DNA from: Pseudomonas sp. ML96
GTDB taxonomy: Bacteria > Pseudomonadota > Gammaproteobacteria > Pseudomonadales > Pseudomonadaceae
Assembly (NCBI RefSeq): GCF_000761545.1
Contig: NZ_JPMY01000003.1
Span: 124,001 to 188,000 of the forward strand
Reading direction: 5' to 3'
Length of the DNA stretch: 64,000 bases
Shown here: one piece after another, positions 1 to 8,582 of the stretch
How positions within the stretch are numbered: position 1 is the first letter of the stretch
How the letters are laid out: every line of letters starts with the position of its first letter
Notes under the pieces: generated by a model
What the model saw: the letters and a program-made list of their open reading frames with translations, nothing else
Database searches by the model: none
What the model was told of the DNA's origin: nothing
Made by a program: the position numbers and the translations under genes

Positions 1-1591
1 CGCCAGCCATGGCTACGTTGGTACCGTGAAGCGCGTGCTGCGCGGCAGCTCCATCGCCCTGTTCGTCTACGCAGGCCTGCTGGCGCTCGGCTACCTGGGC
101 TTCTCCAGCACCCCGACCGGCTTCGTGCCGCAGCAGGATAAGCAGTACCTGGTCGCTTTCGCCCAGCTGCCAGACGCCGCCACCCTCGATCGTACCGAGG
201 ACGTGATCAAGCGCATGTCGGAAATCGCCGGCAAGCACCCGGGCGTGGAGAACACCGTGGCCTTCCCGGGCCTGTCGATCAACGGCTTCACCAACAGCCC
301 GAACAGCGGCATCGTGTTCACCCCGCTCAAGCCGTTCGATGAGCGCAAGGATCCCTCGCTCAGCGCCAACGCCATCGCCGCGGAGCTGAATGCCCAGTTC
401 GCCGACATCCAGGATGCCTACATCGCCATCTTCCCGCCGCCTCCCGTGCAGGGTCTCGGCACCATCGGTGGCTTCCGTCTGCAGATCCAGGACCGCGGCA
501 GCCTCGGCTACGAGGAACTGTACAAGCAAACCCAGAACATCCTGGCCAAGGCGCGCGCGCTGCCGGAGCTGAACCCGATGTCGGTGTTCACCAGCTATCA
601 GGTCAACGTGCCGCAGGTGGATGCCGCCATCGACCGCGAGAAGGCCAAGACCCACGGCGTGGCCATCAGCGACATCTTCGACACCATGCAGGTGTACCTG
701 GGTTCGCTGTACGCCAACGACTTCAACCGCTTCGGCCGGACCTACCAGGTCAACGTCCAGGCCGACCAGCAGTTCCGTCTGGAGCCCGAGCAGATCGGCC
801 AGCTCAAGGTGCGCAACAACCGTGGCGAGATGATCCCGCTGTCGACCTTCGTCAAGGTGGAAAACAGCGCCGGTCCGGATCGGGTGATGCACTACAACGG
901 CTTCCTCACCGCCGAGATCAACGGTGCGGCAGCCCCCGGCTACAGCTCCGGCCAGGCCGAGGCGGCGATCGCCAAGCTGCTCAAGGAAGAACTGCCCAAC
1001 GGCATGACCTACGAGTGGACCGAGCTGACCTATCAGCAGATCCTCGCCGGCAATACCGCGATCTTCATCTTCCCGCTCTGCGTGCTGCTGGCCTTCCTGG
1101 TGCTGGCCGCCCAGTACGAAAGCTGGAGCCTGCCGCTGGCGGTGATCCTGATCGTGCCGACCGTGCTGTTTTCCGCCATCACCGGGGTGATCCTGGCCGG
1201 CGGTGACAACAACGTGTTCACCCAGATCGGCTTGATCGTGTTGGTGGGCCTGGCGTGCAAGAACGCCATCCTCATCGTCGAGTTCGCCAAGGAGAAACAG
1301 GAAGAAGGCCTGGACCGCGTCGCCGCGGTGCTGGAAGCCTGCCGCCTGCGTCTGCGCCCGATCCTGATGACCTCCATCGCCTTCATCATGGGCGTGGTGC
1401 CCCTGGTGCTGTCGTCCGGCGCCGGTGCCGAAATGCGCCATGCCATGGGCGTGGCGGTGTTCAGCGGGATGATCGGCGTGACCTTCTTCGGCCTGTTGCT
1501 GACCCCGGTGTTCTACGTGCTGATCCGCGCCTTCGTGGAAAAACGTGAAGCACGCAAGGCCAACCAGATCGCTCACGAGGTGCATGCATGA
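1..1591 (+). CDS. RND multidrug efflux permease, MexF-like, C-terminal half (5' end outside window)
   Basis: Inner-membrane proton/drug antiporter of the HAE1 RND family, which pumps hydrophobic drugs through a tripartite complex. The frame is open from base 2 to the left edge, so the gene starts outside the window; about 529 residues are visible of a family that is usually about 1050. What remains is the second half: a membrane segment near codon 20, a large periplasmic porter/docking domain, then five hydrophobic segments near the C-terminus, including the typical stretch VLAAQYESW and the TM10 motif GLACKNAILIVEFA. The stop overlaps the start of the outer-membrane channel gene (ATGA), so the two are translationally coupled. 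The adaptor gene is presumably upstream. The closest relatives I can name from sequence feel are MexF/MexQ-type pumps; the exact orthologue is uncertain. Confidence 0.93.
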   Translation, partial: ASHGYVGTVKRVLRGSSIALFVYAGLLALGYLGFSSTPTGFVPQQDKQYLVAFAQLPDAATLDRTEDVIKRMSEIAGKHPGVENTVAFPGLSINGFTNSPNSGIVFTPLKPFDERKDPSLSANAIAAELNAQFADIQDAYIAIFPPPPVQGLGTIGGFRLQIQDRGSLGYEELYKQTQNILAKARALPELNPMSVFTSYQVNVPQVDAAIDREKAKTHGVAISDIFDTMQVYLGSLYANDFNRFGRTYQVNVQADQQFRLEPEQIGQLKVRNNRGEMIPLSTFVKVENSAGPDRVMHYNGFLTAEINGAAAPGYSSGQAEAAIAKLLKEELPNGMTYEWTELTYQQILAGNTAIFIFPLCVLLAFLVLAAQYESWSLPLAVILIVPTVLFSAITGVILAGGDNNVFTQIGLIVLVGLACKNAILIVEFAKEKQEEGLDRVAAVLEACRLRLRPILMTSIAFIMGVVPLVLSSGAGAEMRHAMGVAVFSGMIGVTFFGLLLTPVFYVLIRAFVEKREARKANQIAHEVHA

Positions 1592-2976
1592 AGCCGTTGA
1601 TTCCCGCCCTGCTCGCCCTGGCGGTCAGTGCCTGTGCCGTCGGCCCGGACTACAAGGCGCCAGAAACCCAGCCAGCGCAGATCACCGCGCTGGAGGCCGG
1701 CGACTATGACCGCACCGATTTCGAATCGGCCTGGTGGAATCAGTTCGACGACCCGACCCTGAGCCAGCTGGTCCAGCAGTCGCTCAAGGAAAACCGCGAG
1801 CTGCGCGTGGCCTTCGCCCGCCTGCGCGCCGCCCGCGCCATCCGCGACGACGTCGGCAACGACCAGATGCCGGTGATCACCAGCCGCGCCAGTGGTGAGT
1901 TCGGCAAGGCCCAGCAGCCACCGACCAGCGAGGAGCGCATCCGCCAGGAGCGCTACGACCTGGGCCTGGACATGGCCTGGGAGCTCGACCTGTTCGGCCG
2001 CATCCAGCGCACCATCGAGGCCAGCGACGCGCAGAGCGAGGCCGCCGAGGCCGAGCTGTATCAGCTGCAGGTCAGCCTGATCGCCGAGCTGGTGGACGCC
2101 TATGGCAACCTGCGTGGCGCCCAGCTGCGTGAGCGGATTGCCCGTGACAACCTGAAGAACCAGCAGGAGTCGCGCGGCCTTACCGAGCAGCTGCGTGACG
2201 CCGGTGTCGGCAGCGAGCTGGACGTGCTGCGCAGCGACGCACGCCTGGCCGCCACCGAAGCCAGCCTGCCGCAACTGCAGGCCGAGGAAGCGCGGGCCCG
2301 TCACCGCATCGCCACCTTGCTAGGCCAGCGCCCGGAGCAGTTGACCGTCGACCTGTCGGCCAAGCCGCTGCCGGTGATCGCCAAGGCCCTGCCGATTGGT
2401 GATCCGGCCGAGTTGTTGCGCCGCCGTCCGGATGTGCGCGTGGCCGAACGCCAGCTGGCCGCCGCTACCGCCAACGTCGGCGTGGCCACCGCCGACCTGT
2501 TCCCGCGGGTGAGTCTGTCCGGCTTCCTCGGCTTCACCGCCGGGCGTGGCTCGCAACTCGGCGCCGCCGATGCGCGGGCCTGGGGTGTGGCGCCGACCAT
2601 CAGCTGGGCGGCGTTCGACCTAGGCAGCGTGCGGGCTCGCCTGCGCGGCGCCGAAGCCGACGCCGATGCTGCCCTGGCCAGCTACGAGCAGCAGGTGCTG
2701 CTGGCCCTGGAGGAGTCGGAAAACGCCTTCAGCGACTACGCCAAGCGCCAGCAGCGCCTGGTCTCGCTGGTACGCCAGTCCGAGGCCAGCCGCGCGGCGG
2801 CGGCCCAGGCCGCGGTGCGCTACCGCGAAGGCACCGAAGACTTCCTCGTGCTGCTCGACGCCGAACGCGAGCGCCTGGCCGCCGAAGACGCCCAGGCCCT
2901 GGCCGAGATCGAGCTGTATCGCGGCATCGTCGCCATCTACAAGGCCCTCGGCGGAGGTTGGCAGCCCAACGCCTGA
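1588..2976 (+). CDS. Outer-membrane efflux lipoprotein (OprM/OprN, NodT family)
   Basis: TolC-like exit duct of the tripartite RND pump encoded just upstream. The protein has 462 residues, the usual length. The N-terminus is a lipoprotein signal ending AVSAC, with Cys16 as the lipidation site, followed by the family hallmark VGPDYKAPE. Two long coiled-coil OEP repeats follow, each with Leu/Ala/Glu-rich helices; the second contains LRRRPDVRVAERQLAAATANVG, a signature of NodT-type channels. The start overlaps the pump stop by four bases. A strong terminator follows 75 bases after the stop, so this is the last gene of the efflux operon. Whether it is OprN-, OpmE- or another OprM-like type cannot be settled by eye. 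Confidence 0.93.
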   Translation: MKPLIPALLALAVSACAVGPDYKAPETQPAQITALEAGDYDRTDFESAWWNQFDDPTLSQLVQQSLKENRELRVAFARLRAARAIRDDVGNDQMPVITSRASGEFGKAQQPPTSEERIRQERYDLGLDMAWELDLFGRIQRTIEASDAQSEAAEAELYQLQVSLIAELVDAYGNLRGAQLRERIARDNLKNQQESRGLTEQLRDAGVGSELDVLRSDARLAATEASLPQLQAEEARARHRIATLLGQRPEQLTVDLSAKPLPVIAKALPIGDPAELLRRRPDVRVAERQLAAATANVGVATADLFPRVSLSGFLGFTAGRGSQLGAADARAWGVAPTISWAAFDLGSVRARLRGAEADADAALASYEQQVLLALEESENAFSDYAKRQQRLVSLVRQSEASRAAAAQAAVRYREGTEDFLVLLDAERERLAAEDAQALAEIELYRGIVAIYKALGGGWQPNA

Positions 2977-3051
2977 TCGAATCCGGCCCGAGTCTGCTCG
3001 GGCCACACAGTCCCTCCTGGGTCGACCCTGCCCTTTGTCGACCATTGCGCT

Positions 3052-3085
3052 CCCCACGGCTGCTCCTGGCCGTGGGGATTTTTTT
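3052..3085 (+). terminator. Intrinsic terminator of the RND efflux operon
   Basis: A perfect 9-bp stem (CCCCACGGC at 3052-3060 with GCCGTGGGG at 3069-3077), an 8-base loop and a run of seven T. It lies 75 bases past the channel gene stop and ends the plus-strand operon. Confidence 0.85.
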
Positions 3086-3111
3086 GCTCTCAGGAAAAGT
3101 CGGCGCCAACG

Positions 3112-3135
3112 AAAACGGCCGGCTAATGCCGGCCG
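3112..3135 (-). terminator. Intrinsic terminator of the four-helix-bundle protein gene
   Basis: Stem CGGCCGGC (3116-3123) and GCCGGCCG (3128-3135) with a 4-base loop. Read on the minus strand it is followed by TTTTCG, 20 bases after the stop of the gene at 3156-3614. It faces the efflux-operon terminator, so the two convergent units are separately insulated. Confidence 0.75.
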
Positions 3136-3155
3136 CCTCTATAGGGATTGCCCGA

Positions 3156-3614
3156 TCAGCTGGCGCGGGCGATGTTGCGCAGTGCCTTGATCTGGTCGTG
3201 GTTGCGCAGCACGCCGTCGTACTGACGCTGCACCACCTCGCGGACCTTGATCGGCAGGCTGGTTTCCTTCAGTGCCTCGGAGTAGTGCTTCTTGGCCACG
3301 TCCTCGCCACGCTCGCACTCGTTGAGAATGGCCTCATCGCTCTTGCCGGTGACCAGCGCCTTGAGATCGACCCAGCGGCGGTGCATATCGCCACCCACGC
3401 TGGTGCTGTCTTCCGGTTTGCCACCCAGCTCCAGCACCAGGCCCTGCAGCTCACCGGCCGCAGCGGCGCATTCGCGCGAGCGATTGTTGAACAGCGACTG
3501 CAGCTGGGCGTCCTTGACGTCCTTGGCGCAGGTACGGAATCCAGCCTCGCCGTCCTTGCTGGTTTCGATCAGATTATTGAGAACCTTGATGGTGTCTTTG
3601 AGGGTATCGCTCAT
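3156..3614 (-). CDS. PA2169/DUF2383-family four-helix-bundle protein
   Basis: A 152-residue soluble helical protein of the ferritin-like DUF2383 (PA2169) family; its biochemical role is not established. The start used here is ATG at 3614, giving MSDTLKDTIKVLNNLIETSKDGE, preceded by GGAAG at good distance; an upstream in-frame ATG at 3728 adds 38 Arg/Cys-rich residues that do not look like protein. Typical family features are the N-terminal LNxLIETxxDGExGF stretch, a helix with Cys/His and Glu residues, and the central LxxLVTGKSDEAIL. It is monocistronic with its own terminator. Relatives often sit near stress genes, as here near a KGG-repeat protein, but that is only context. Confidence 0.85.
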   Translation of the reverse strand: MSDTLKDTIKVLNNLIETSKDGEAGFRTCAKDVKDAQLQSLFNNRSRECAAAAGELQGLVLELGGKPEDSTSVGGDMHRRWVDLKALVTGKSDEAILNECERGEDVAKKHYSEALKETSLPIKVREVVQRQYDGVLRNHDQIKALRNIARAS

Positions 3615-3804
3615 CGTTTTCTTCCTATACCGGCATTGCCGGAGATTGATTGGATGATGACGACAAAGGCACAGAGGTTGTCCGCGTCGCCTGTGGGGTC
3701 GACCCGACCGCTTCGATGGGTGTTCCACTTCCCCGATGGGCGGTCAGCCGGTCAACTTCCGAGGCGCAATGGCCTCGGAGCGGCGTGCTAACGGACATCA
3801 CAGG

Positions 3805-4032
3805 TTAGAAATGCAGGCGCTCGGCATCGCTGGGCAAGCGTTGCAGCTCCAGAGTGAGCGGGTCGCCTGGCCCCGCGCTCGGCAAGCTCTGCGCCGCGGT
3901 GGGGAGTAGATCGCCGCCCTGGAACGGCGACATATAGCGGGCCTGCTGGGGCGCGGCCTCGGGAAGCTCACGCAGGCCGAGAAAGGCCAGCAACGAGCAA
4001 GCGATGAGCGGGACTATGAGTCTGGCTCGCAT
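3805..4032 (-). CDS. Small exported hypothetical protein (75 aa)
   Basis: I do not recognise this family. It encodes 75 residues, beginning with a basic residue and a hydrophobic segment (MRARLIVPLIACSLLAFLGL) that looks like an export signal or membrane anchor. A Pro/Gln/Ser-rich tail follows, with no cysteine after the signal region. The start is supported by AAGGAG eight or nine bases upstream. It stands alone between the four-helix-bundle gene, read in the same direction, and the divergent KGG-repeat gene. No function can be assigned; expression in the periplasm is inference from the N-terminus only. Confidence 0.6.
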   Translation of the reverse strand: MRARLIVPLIACSLLAFLGLRELPEAAPQQARYMSPFQGGDLLPTAAQSLPSAGPGDPLTLELQRLPSDAERLHF

Positions 4033-4368
4033 AGCGGCTGTTCTCCTTGATAAAACGTAGCGCCGACAGCCGATAAAAGCAGCGCTCGTCTATTGACCAT
4101 CTCCTTGTTGTGTTGGGGACGTTAACACCGCTTCGGCGGCTTTAAATAGGGCCATCCAGCCGTTTTCGACATGCGGTGTGAATTCCGCGAGCGACACCGC
4201 ATAAACAGCCTGCTGTTTGGGGGATTTCCGCCCGAAATTGCAGACCTGACGCGATAGATATTCCTCGAAGTAATAAAAAAAAACTGAACACCTGTTTCAG
4301 CATTCTCTCCGAGTAAGGGAGCCCCTGATGGGGCGCTCATTCTGAAGATACTGAAGAGGAATCGGACA
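4033..4368. other. Intergenic region between divergent small genes; leader of the KGG-repeat gene
   Basis: These 336 bases hold no convincing gene. The stretch is clearly AT-richer than its surroundings, with a run of nine A near 4275-4283. Near its right end lies a bulged hairpin (GAGCCCC at 4319-4325 with GGGGCGCTC at 4330-4338), about 30 bases before the KGG-gene start, where it would sit in the 5' leader. AAGAGGA at 4354-4360 is the likely ribosome binding site. I could not place a -35/-10 pair with confidence. Confidence 0.5.
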
Positions 4369-4542
4369 ATGGCTACACATCGAGGTGGTAAAGGCAACTT
4401 CGCGGAAGACCCCCAGCGCGCCTCCGAAGCCGGCAAAAAAGGCGGCCATGTGAGTGGTGGGAACTTCAGAAACGACCCTCAACGCGCCTCCGAAGCCGGG
4501 CGCAAAGGCGGTCAGAACAGCCACGGCTCGCGCAGCAACTGA
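4369..4542 (+). CDS. KGG-repeat general stress protein (57 aa)
   Basis: A very short hydrophilic protein made almost entirely of two copies of a repeat: GNFAEDPQRASEAGKKGG (residues 9-26) and GNFRNDPQRASEAGRKGG (residues 31-48). This is the KGG or stress-induced bacterial acidophilic repeat (PF10685 as I recall it), found in con-10/GsiB-like proteins that accumulate in desiccation, salt or stationary phase and are thought to be hydrophilin-like. The ATG at 4369 has AAGAGGA eight bases upstream. The gene is only 174 bp. It stands alone, divergent from the small exported protein and convergent with the pqiA-like pair. The two repeats differ at only a few positions, which suggests tandem duplication. 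Confidence 0.9.
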   Translation: MATHRGGKGNFAEDPQRASEAGKKGGHVSGGNFRNDPQRASEAGRKGGQNSHGSRSN

Positions 4543-4590
4543 GCCAGACGGTTCGAGGGCGAAGCGCCCGCTTCGCTCTCGTTGCCGGGC

Positions 4591-5247
4591 TCAGCCGCGA
4601 GCCTCGGCCTCTTCACTCCCCTCCGACTCTTCCTCGTCATCGAAGGTGTTGTCCCAGATCAGTCTGGGATCGAAGGTCACTGCGGCCAGCATGGTGAGAA
4701 TCACCACCGTACAGAACGCCGTAGCGCCCATGCCTGCCTCGATACTCGCCAGATTGCCGAAGTTGACTAGCGCAACCAGGATGGCGATGACGAAGATATC
4801 CAGCATCGACCAGCGCCCGATCCACTCAATGAAGCGGTACATGAGAATGCGCTGCCTGGCCGACATCGGCTGGCGGCGCTGCACCGAGTACAGCAGCAGG
4901 GCGATCCCGACCAGCTTGAAGGTCGGCACCAGAATACTGGCGACGAACACCACCAGCGCGATGGGCAGCATATCGGCGTGGATCAGCTCGACGACCCCTT
5001 CCATGATGGTCGCGGGCGTACCCTTGCCGAGCATGCTGACCGTCATGATCGGCAGCATGTTGGCCGGCAGGTAGAGAATCGCCGCAGTGATCAGCAGCGC
5101 CCAGGTCCGCGCAATGCTGTTGGGGCGGCGCTCATGCAGGTGTGCGCCGCACCTTGTGCAGTGCTGCTCCTCGCCTTCACGCAGGTATTCCAGCTTGTGG
5201 CATTCGCCGCAGAGCAGGATGCCGGCATCAATTGCGCGCATCTTCAC
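4591..5247 (-). CDS. PqiA/LetA-family membrane protein, half-length (second of a pair)
   Basis: A 218-residue inner-membrane protein matching one PqiA domain. It has an N-terminal zinc-ribbon with CxxC pairs at Cys13/Cys16 and Cys30/Cys33, then four hydrophobic helices; the first contains ILYLPANMLPIM, the PqiA signature. An acidic cytoplasmic tail (DDEEESEGSEEAEARG) ends the protein. In E. coli, PqiA and YebS/LetA are about 420 residues with two such domains fused and work with MCE proteins PqiB or YebT/LetB in lipid transport between membranes. Here the two domains are separate genes; this one overlaps the upstream one by 20 bases. No MCE-domain partner follows, which is unusual. The role in lipid transport is inference from the family. 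Confidence 0.88.
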   Translation of the reverse strand: MKMRAIDAGILLCGECHKLEYLREGEEQHCTRCGAHLHERRPNSIARTWALLITAAILYLPANMLPIMTVSMLGKGTPATIMEGVVELIHADMLPIALVVFVASILVPTFKLVGIALLLYSVQRRQPMSARQRILMYRFIEWIGRWSMLDIFVIAILVALVNFGNLASIEAGMGATAFCTVVILTMLAAVTFDPRLIWDNTFDDEEESEGSEEAEARG

Positions 5248-5887
5248 CCTCCTCGCTCAGTGCTTCCCACACCTGGTGCGGCGACATGGTCACCTCCAGC
5301 CAGACCTGCGTCATCATCAGCGCAATGAAGCAGGCCATGCCCACGCCCAGGTGCAGCTCGGCCAGGTCGATCAGCTTGACGATGGAAACCAGGATGCCGA
5401 ACAGGTAGACCTCGAGCATCCCCCACTCACGCAAGTGGTGATAGATGCGATAGAGCCGGCAGGCCAACGGCCGCAGGCTGGCGTAGGGCATGGCGAGCAG
5501 CACGAACAGCTGGCAGAGCAGTTTGAGCAGCGGTACCAGCATGCTGCAGAGGAACACCACTGCAGCGACGCCCCGCATGCCCGAATGGTAGAGGCCAATC
5601 ACCCCGCTCCACACCGTATCCACCGCGTTCTGGCCGAGCAGATCCATGCTCATGATCGGCAGGAAGTTGGCCGGCACGTACAGCAGCAGTGCCGTCAGCA
5701 CCAAGGCCAGCGCGCGGCGGCGCATGTGCGAGCGGTGCACCACCAGCTCGTAGCCGCAGCGCGGGCAACAGGCCTTCTGCTCCTCGCCCACATGCGGGTG
5801 ATGCATGAGCAGATCGCACTCATGGCAGGCGATAAGATCCTTGAGCGGGGGCAGATTCCCGGCTGTCAGTTTCTCGGCTTGCTCCAT
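5228..5887 (-). CDS. PqiA/LetA-family membrane protein, half-length (first of a pair)
   Basis: A 219-residue integral membrane protein, homologous over its whole length to its downstream neighbour. It carries a zinc-ribbon-like N-terminus (CHEC at 21-24, CPRC at 41-44), then LLYVPANFLPIM at the start of the first of four membrane helices, the same signature as in the second gene. The head-to-tail pair with a 20-base coding overlap corresponds to a PqiA/LetA protein split into its two halves, so the products probably assemble as a heterodimer. The C-terminus is acidic (ALSEEGEDARN). Paraquat induction is known only for E. coli pqiA; nothing in this sequence shows the regulation here. Confidence 0.88.
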   Translation of the reverse strand: MEQAEKLTAGNLPPLKDLIACHECDLLMHHPHVGEEQKACCPRCGYELVVHRSHMRRRALALVLTALLLYVPANFLPIMSMDLLGQNAVDTVWSGVIGLYHSGMRGVAAVVFLCSMLVPLLKLLCQLFVLLAMPYASLRPLACRLYRIYHHLREWGMLEVYLFGILVSIVKLIDLAELHLGVGMACFIALMMTQVWLEVTMSPHQVWEALSEEGEDARN

Positions 5888-6019
5888 CTACTCCATTCTC
5901 CGCAACTGGCCGCGCTCAGGCCCATAGGTTGATATTACCCACTCTGTGCAGCTTTGCCGCAGGGCCGTGCGTGCGACTTCGTGCTAGGGTGCATGCAGCA
6001 TCCCACAAGAGACTCTCGC

Positions 6020-6481
6020 ATGCGTCTGAAACTGGCTTCGCTTGCCTTGCTCACCCTGCTCAGCAACTCGGCCTTCGCCCATGAATATAGCGTTGGCGAC
6101 CTGCATATCGACCATCCGTGGTCCCGCGCTCTGCCTCCCACCTCGCCAAACGGCGCCGCCTACTTCGTGGTGCACAACAAGGGCAGCGCAGGTGACCGCC
6201 TGCTCGGTGCCAGCACCCCGCGCGCGGCCAAGGCTGAGCTGCACACCCATGTGCATATGGGCGAGATGATGAAAATGCAGAAGGTCGACTCGGTCGGCGT
6301 TCCTGCAGGTGGCGAAGCTCGCTTCGAGCCCAGCGGCAACCACGTCATGCTGTTCGGTCTGACCCAGCCCCTGATGGCCGGCGAACGCTTCCCGCTGACG
6401 CTGGAGTTCGAGAAGGCCGGCAAGGTCGAGGTGGAAGTCGCCATCGAGGCCGAAGCCCCGCAAGGCGAACACAAGCACTGA
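6020..6481 (+). CDS. PCuAC-type periplasmic copper chaperone
   Basis: Periplasmic copper(I) chaperone of the PCuAC/DUF461 family, which helps deliver copper to cytochrome oxidase CuA. The 153-residue product begins with a clear Sec signal peptide (cleavage after SNSAFA, residue 20). The metal ligands are visible: LHTHVHMGEMMKMQ supplies the first His/Met set and NHVML the distant His-x-Met, fitting the family pattern H(M)x10Mx21HxM. The C-terminus ends in HKH, an extra metal-binding candidate. An upstream in-frame ATG would add 22 residues before the signal peptide and is rejected. It stands alone with no SCO or cytochrome gene nearby. Confidence 0.9.
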   Translation: MRLKLASLALLTLLSNSAFAHEYSVGDLHIDHPWSRALPPTSPNGAAYFVVHNKGSAGDRLLGASTPRAAKAELHTHVHMGEMMKMQKVDSVGVPAGGEARFEPSGNHVMLFGLTQPLMAGERFPLTLEFEKAGKVEVEVAIEAEAPQGEHKH

Positions 6482-6495
6482 GTGCCGATGGCCTG

Positions 6496-7119
6496 TCAGC
6501 TGCGGTCCAGCAAGTGGAACCGCGGCAATGACAGGCTCCAGCGGATCGCCGCCAGCCGGGTCAGCAGCACGGCGAGCATGGCGATCCCGGTGTCCAGCCA
6601 GTGCGGCGTCTGCAGCTCGCGCAGGACGATGAATACCAGCGCGCCGAAGATGCAGGCTGTGGCATAGATTTCCTTCTGGAAGATCAACGGGATCTCGTTG
6701 CAGATCACGTCACGCATCACCCCGCCGGCCACGCCGGTCATCACGCCCATGATCACCGCCGTGCTGTAAGGCACGTTGTGCTGCAGCGCGACCTCGGTAC
6801 CGATCACCGTGAATACCGCCAGACCGAAGGCGTCGGCGATCAGCAGGCCGCGTTCGTGGATCGGCTGGGTCAGGCGCACCCAGGCCACGGTGCCGACCGC
6901 GGCAATGGACGCGACCAGGATGTAGGTGTCGTTGCGAATCCAGCTGACCGGATGGTTGTCGAGGATCAGGTCGCGCAGCGTCCCGCCGCCCAGGGCGGTG
7001 ATCACGGCGATCACCAGCACGCCGAACAGGTCCATGGACTTGCGCCCGGCCATCAGTGCACCGGTGATGGCGAAAACGGCGACGCCGAACAGGTCGGCGA
7101 GGTAGAAGAGCTGCTGCAT
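6496..7119 (-). CDS. TRIC-family cation channel (UPF0126, YicG/YadS-like)
   Basis: A 207-residue inner-membrane protein of the bacterial TRIC family, whose eukaryotic relatives are trimeric intracellular cation channels. It has seven hydrophobic segments and the internal duplication typical of the family: each half carries a Gly-rich motif, GGGTLRDLIL in the first and GGVMRDVICNEIP in the second. The start lies 6 bases after the gorA stop, so it is probably the second gene of a gorA operon. The ion carried by bacterial members is not settled; potassium has been proposed for some. It is convergent with the copper chaperone gene, with 14 bases between the stops. Confidence 0.88.
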   Translation of the reverse strand: MQQLFYLADLFGVAVFAITGALMAGRKSMDLFGVLVIAVITALGGGTLRDLILDNHPVSWIRNDTYILVASIAAVGTVAWVRLTQPIHERGLLIADAFGLAVFTVIGTEVALQHNVPYSTAVIMGVMTGVAGGVMRDVICNEIPLIFQKEIYATACIFGALVFIVLRELQTPHWLDTGIAMLAVLLTRLAAIRWSLSLPRFHLLDRS

Positions 7120-7125
7120 GATGTG

Positions 7126-8484
7126 TCAGCTGTTCACAGGCGTGCGCATGGTGACGAACTCTTCGGCCGCCGTCGGGTGGATGCCCAGCGTCTCGTCGAA
7201 GATGCGCTTGGTAGCGCCCGCCTTGAGCGCCACGGCCAGGCCCTGGACGATCTCCCCGGACTCCGGCCCGACCATGTGGCAACCCAGCACCTTGTCGGTC
7301 TTGGTGTCCACCACCAGCTTCATGAGGGTTCGTTCCTGGCTCTCGGTGAGGGTCAGTTTCATCGGCCGGAAACGGCTCTCGAACACCTGTACGTCATGCC
7401 CCTGCTCGCGCGCCTGTTCCTCGCTCAGCCCTACCGTAGCGATATTCGGCAAACTGAACACGGCGGTGGGGATCAGGTTGTAGTCCAGCGGGCGATACTC
7501 CTCCGGTTTGAACAGGCGACGCGCCACCGCCATGCCTTCGGCCAGCGCCACCGGCGTGAGCTGGACGCGGCCGATTACATCACCCAGCGCCAGGATCGAT
7601 GGCTCGCTGGTTTCGAACTGCTCATTGACCGCGATGAAGCCCTTGTCGTTGAGCTTCACTCCGGTGGTTTCCAGGCCCAGGTTATCCAGCATCGGCCGGC
7701 GGCCGGTGGCGTAGAACACGCAGTCGGTTTCCAACTGGCGCCCATCCCTGAGCGTTGCCAGCAAGCTGCCATCGGCCTGGCGCTCAATGCTGGCGATATC
7801 GGTGTTGAACTGCAGGTCCAGCCCCTTCTTCTCCAGCTCCTCCTTTAGGTGTTTACGCACCGCACCATCGAAGCCGCGCAGGAACAGGTCCTTTCGGTAG
7901 AGCAGCGAGGTCTGCGCTCCCAGGCCATGGAAGATCGAGGCGAATTCGACGGCGATGTAGCCGCCGCCCACCACCAACACGCGCTTGGGCAATTGTTCGA
8001 GGAAGAACGCCTCGTTGGAAGTGATCGCCAGCTCCTTGCCGGGAATGTCCGGCACCTGCGGCCAGCCACCGGTGGCGATCAGGATGTGTTTGGCGCTGTG
8101 GCGTTGGCCGTTGATCTCAACCTCGTGCGGGCCCAGCAGCTTGGCGTGGCCCTCCAGCAAGGTCACGCCGCTATTCACCAGCAGATTGCGGTAGATGCCG
8201 TTGAGGCGCTGAATCTCGCGATTCTTGTTGGCGATCAAGGTCGGCCAGTCGAATGTCGGCTCGCCCGAGCTCCAGCCGAAACCGGAGGCCTGCTCGAAGT
8301 CCTCAGCGAAGTGGGCGCCATACACCAGAAACTTCTTCGGCACGCAGCCCACGTTAACGCAGGTGCCGCCCAGGTAACGGCTCTCGGCCACAGCCACCTT
8401 GGCACCAAAGCCGGCGGCGAAGCGGGCGGCGCGCACGCCACCGGAGCCGGCGCCAATTACGAACAGGTCGAATTCATAGGACAT
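7126..8484 (-). CDS. gorA: Glutathione-disulfide reductase
   Basis: FAD-dependent enzyme that reduces oxidised glutathione with NADPH in the cytoplasm. The protein has 452 residues, the normal length. FAD-binding motif GAGSGG is at residues 11-16, the redox-active disulfide [13 protein letters not shown] has Cys42 and Cys47, the second Rossmann motif is [15 protein letters not shown], and the C-terminal catalytic HPTAAEE has His at about 436. Arg residues in the segment after the second motif ([11 protein letters not shown]) fit NADPH rather than NADH preference. GAGGAGAG lies upstream of the ATG. The TRIC-channel gene follows 6 bases later. A divergent glyoxalase-fold gene lies on the other side, a neighbourhood consistent with glutathione chemistry. 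Confidence 0.97.
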   Translation of the reverse strand: MSYEFDLFVIGAGSGGVRAARFAAGFGAKVAVAESRYLGGTCVNVGCVPKKFLVYGAHFAEDFEQASGFGWSSGEPTFDWPTLIANKNREIQRLNGIYRNLLVNSGVTLLEGHAKLLGPHEVEINGQRHSAKHILIATGGWPQVPDIPGKELAITSNEAFFLEQLPKRVLVVGGGYIAVEFASIFHGLGAQTSLLYRKDLFLRGFDGAVRKHLKEELEKKGLDLQFNTDIASIERQADGSLLATLRDGRQLETDCVFYATGRRPMLDNLGLETTGVKLNDKGFIAVNEQFETSEPSILALGDVIGRVQLTPVALAEGMAVARRLFKPEEYRPLDYNLIPTAVFSLPNIATVGLSEEQAREQGHDVQVFESRFRPMKLTLTESQERTLMKLVVDTKTDKVLGCHMVGPESGEIVQGLAVALKAGATKRIFDETLGIHPTAAEEFVTMRTPVNS

Positions 8485-8582
8485 GGATGCTCTCCTCGCA
8501 GGCCCTACAGCATACCGGAGAGCCCAGCAGCCTGCGTGTATGCTGAAGGTAGACAGGCTCGACTGACGTCAGGAGGCAGCGC

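Noticed and set aside
2958..3791. A 277-codon plus-strand frame after the efflux channel
   Set aside because: It passes through the terminator and antisense to the four-helix-bundle gene; its amino acid composition is not protein-like.
4552..4585. Hairpin-like GCGAAGCG-CCC-GCTTCGC after the KGG gene as a terminator
   Set aside because: The stem is good but no T-run follows on either strand, so termination is not supported.
4454..5074. A 206-codon plus-strand frame over the pqiA-like genes
   Set aside because: Antisense shadow; the minus strand encodes zinc-ribbon and membrane helices with PqiA signatures.
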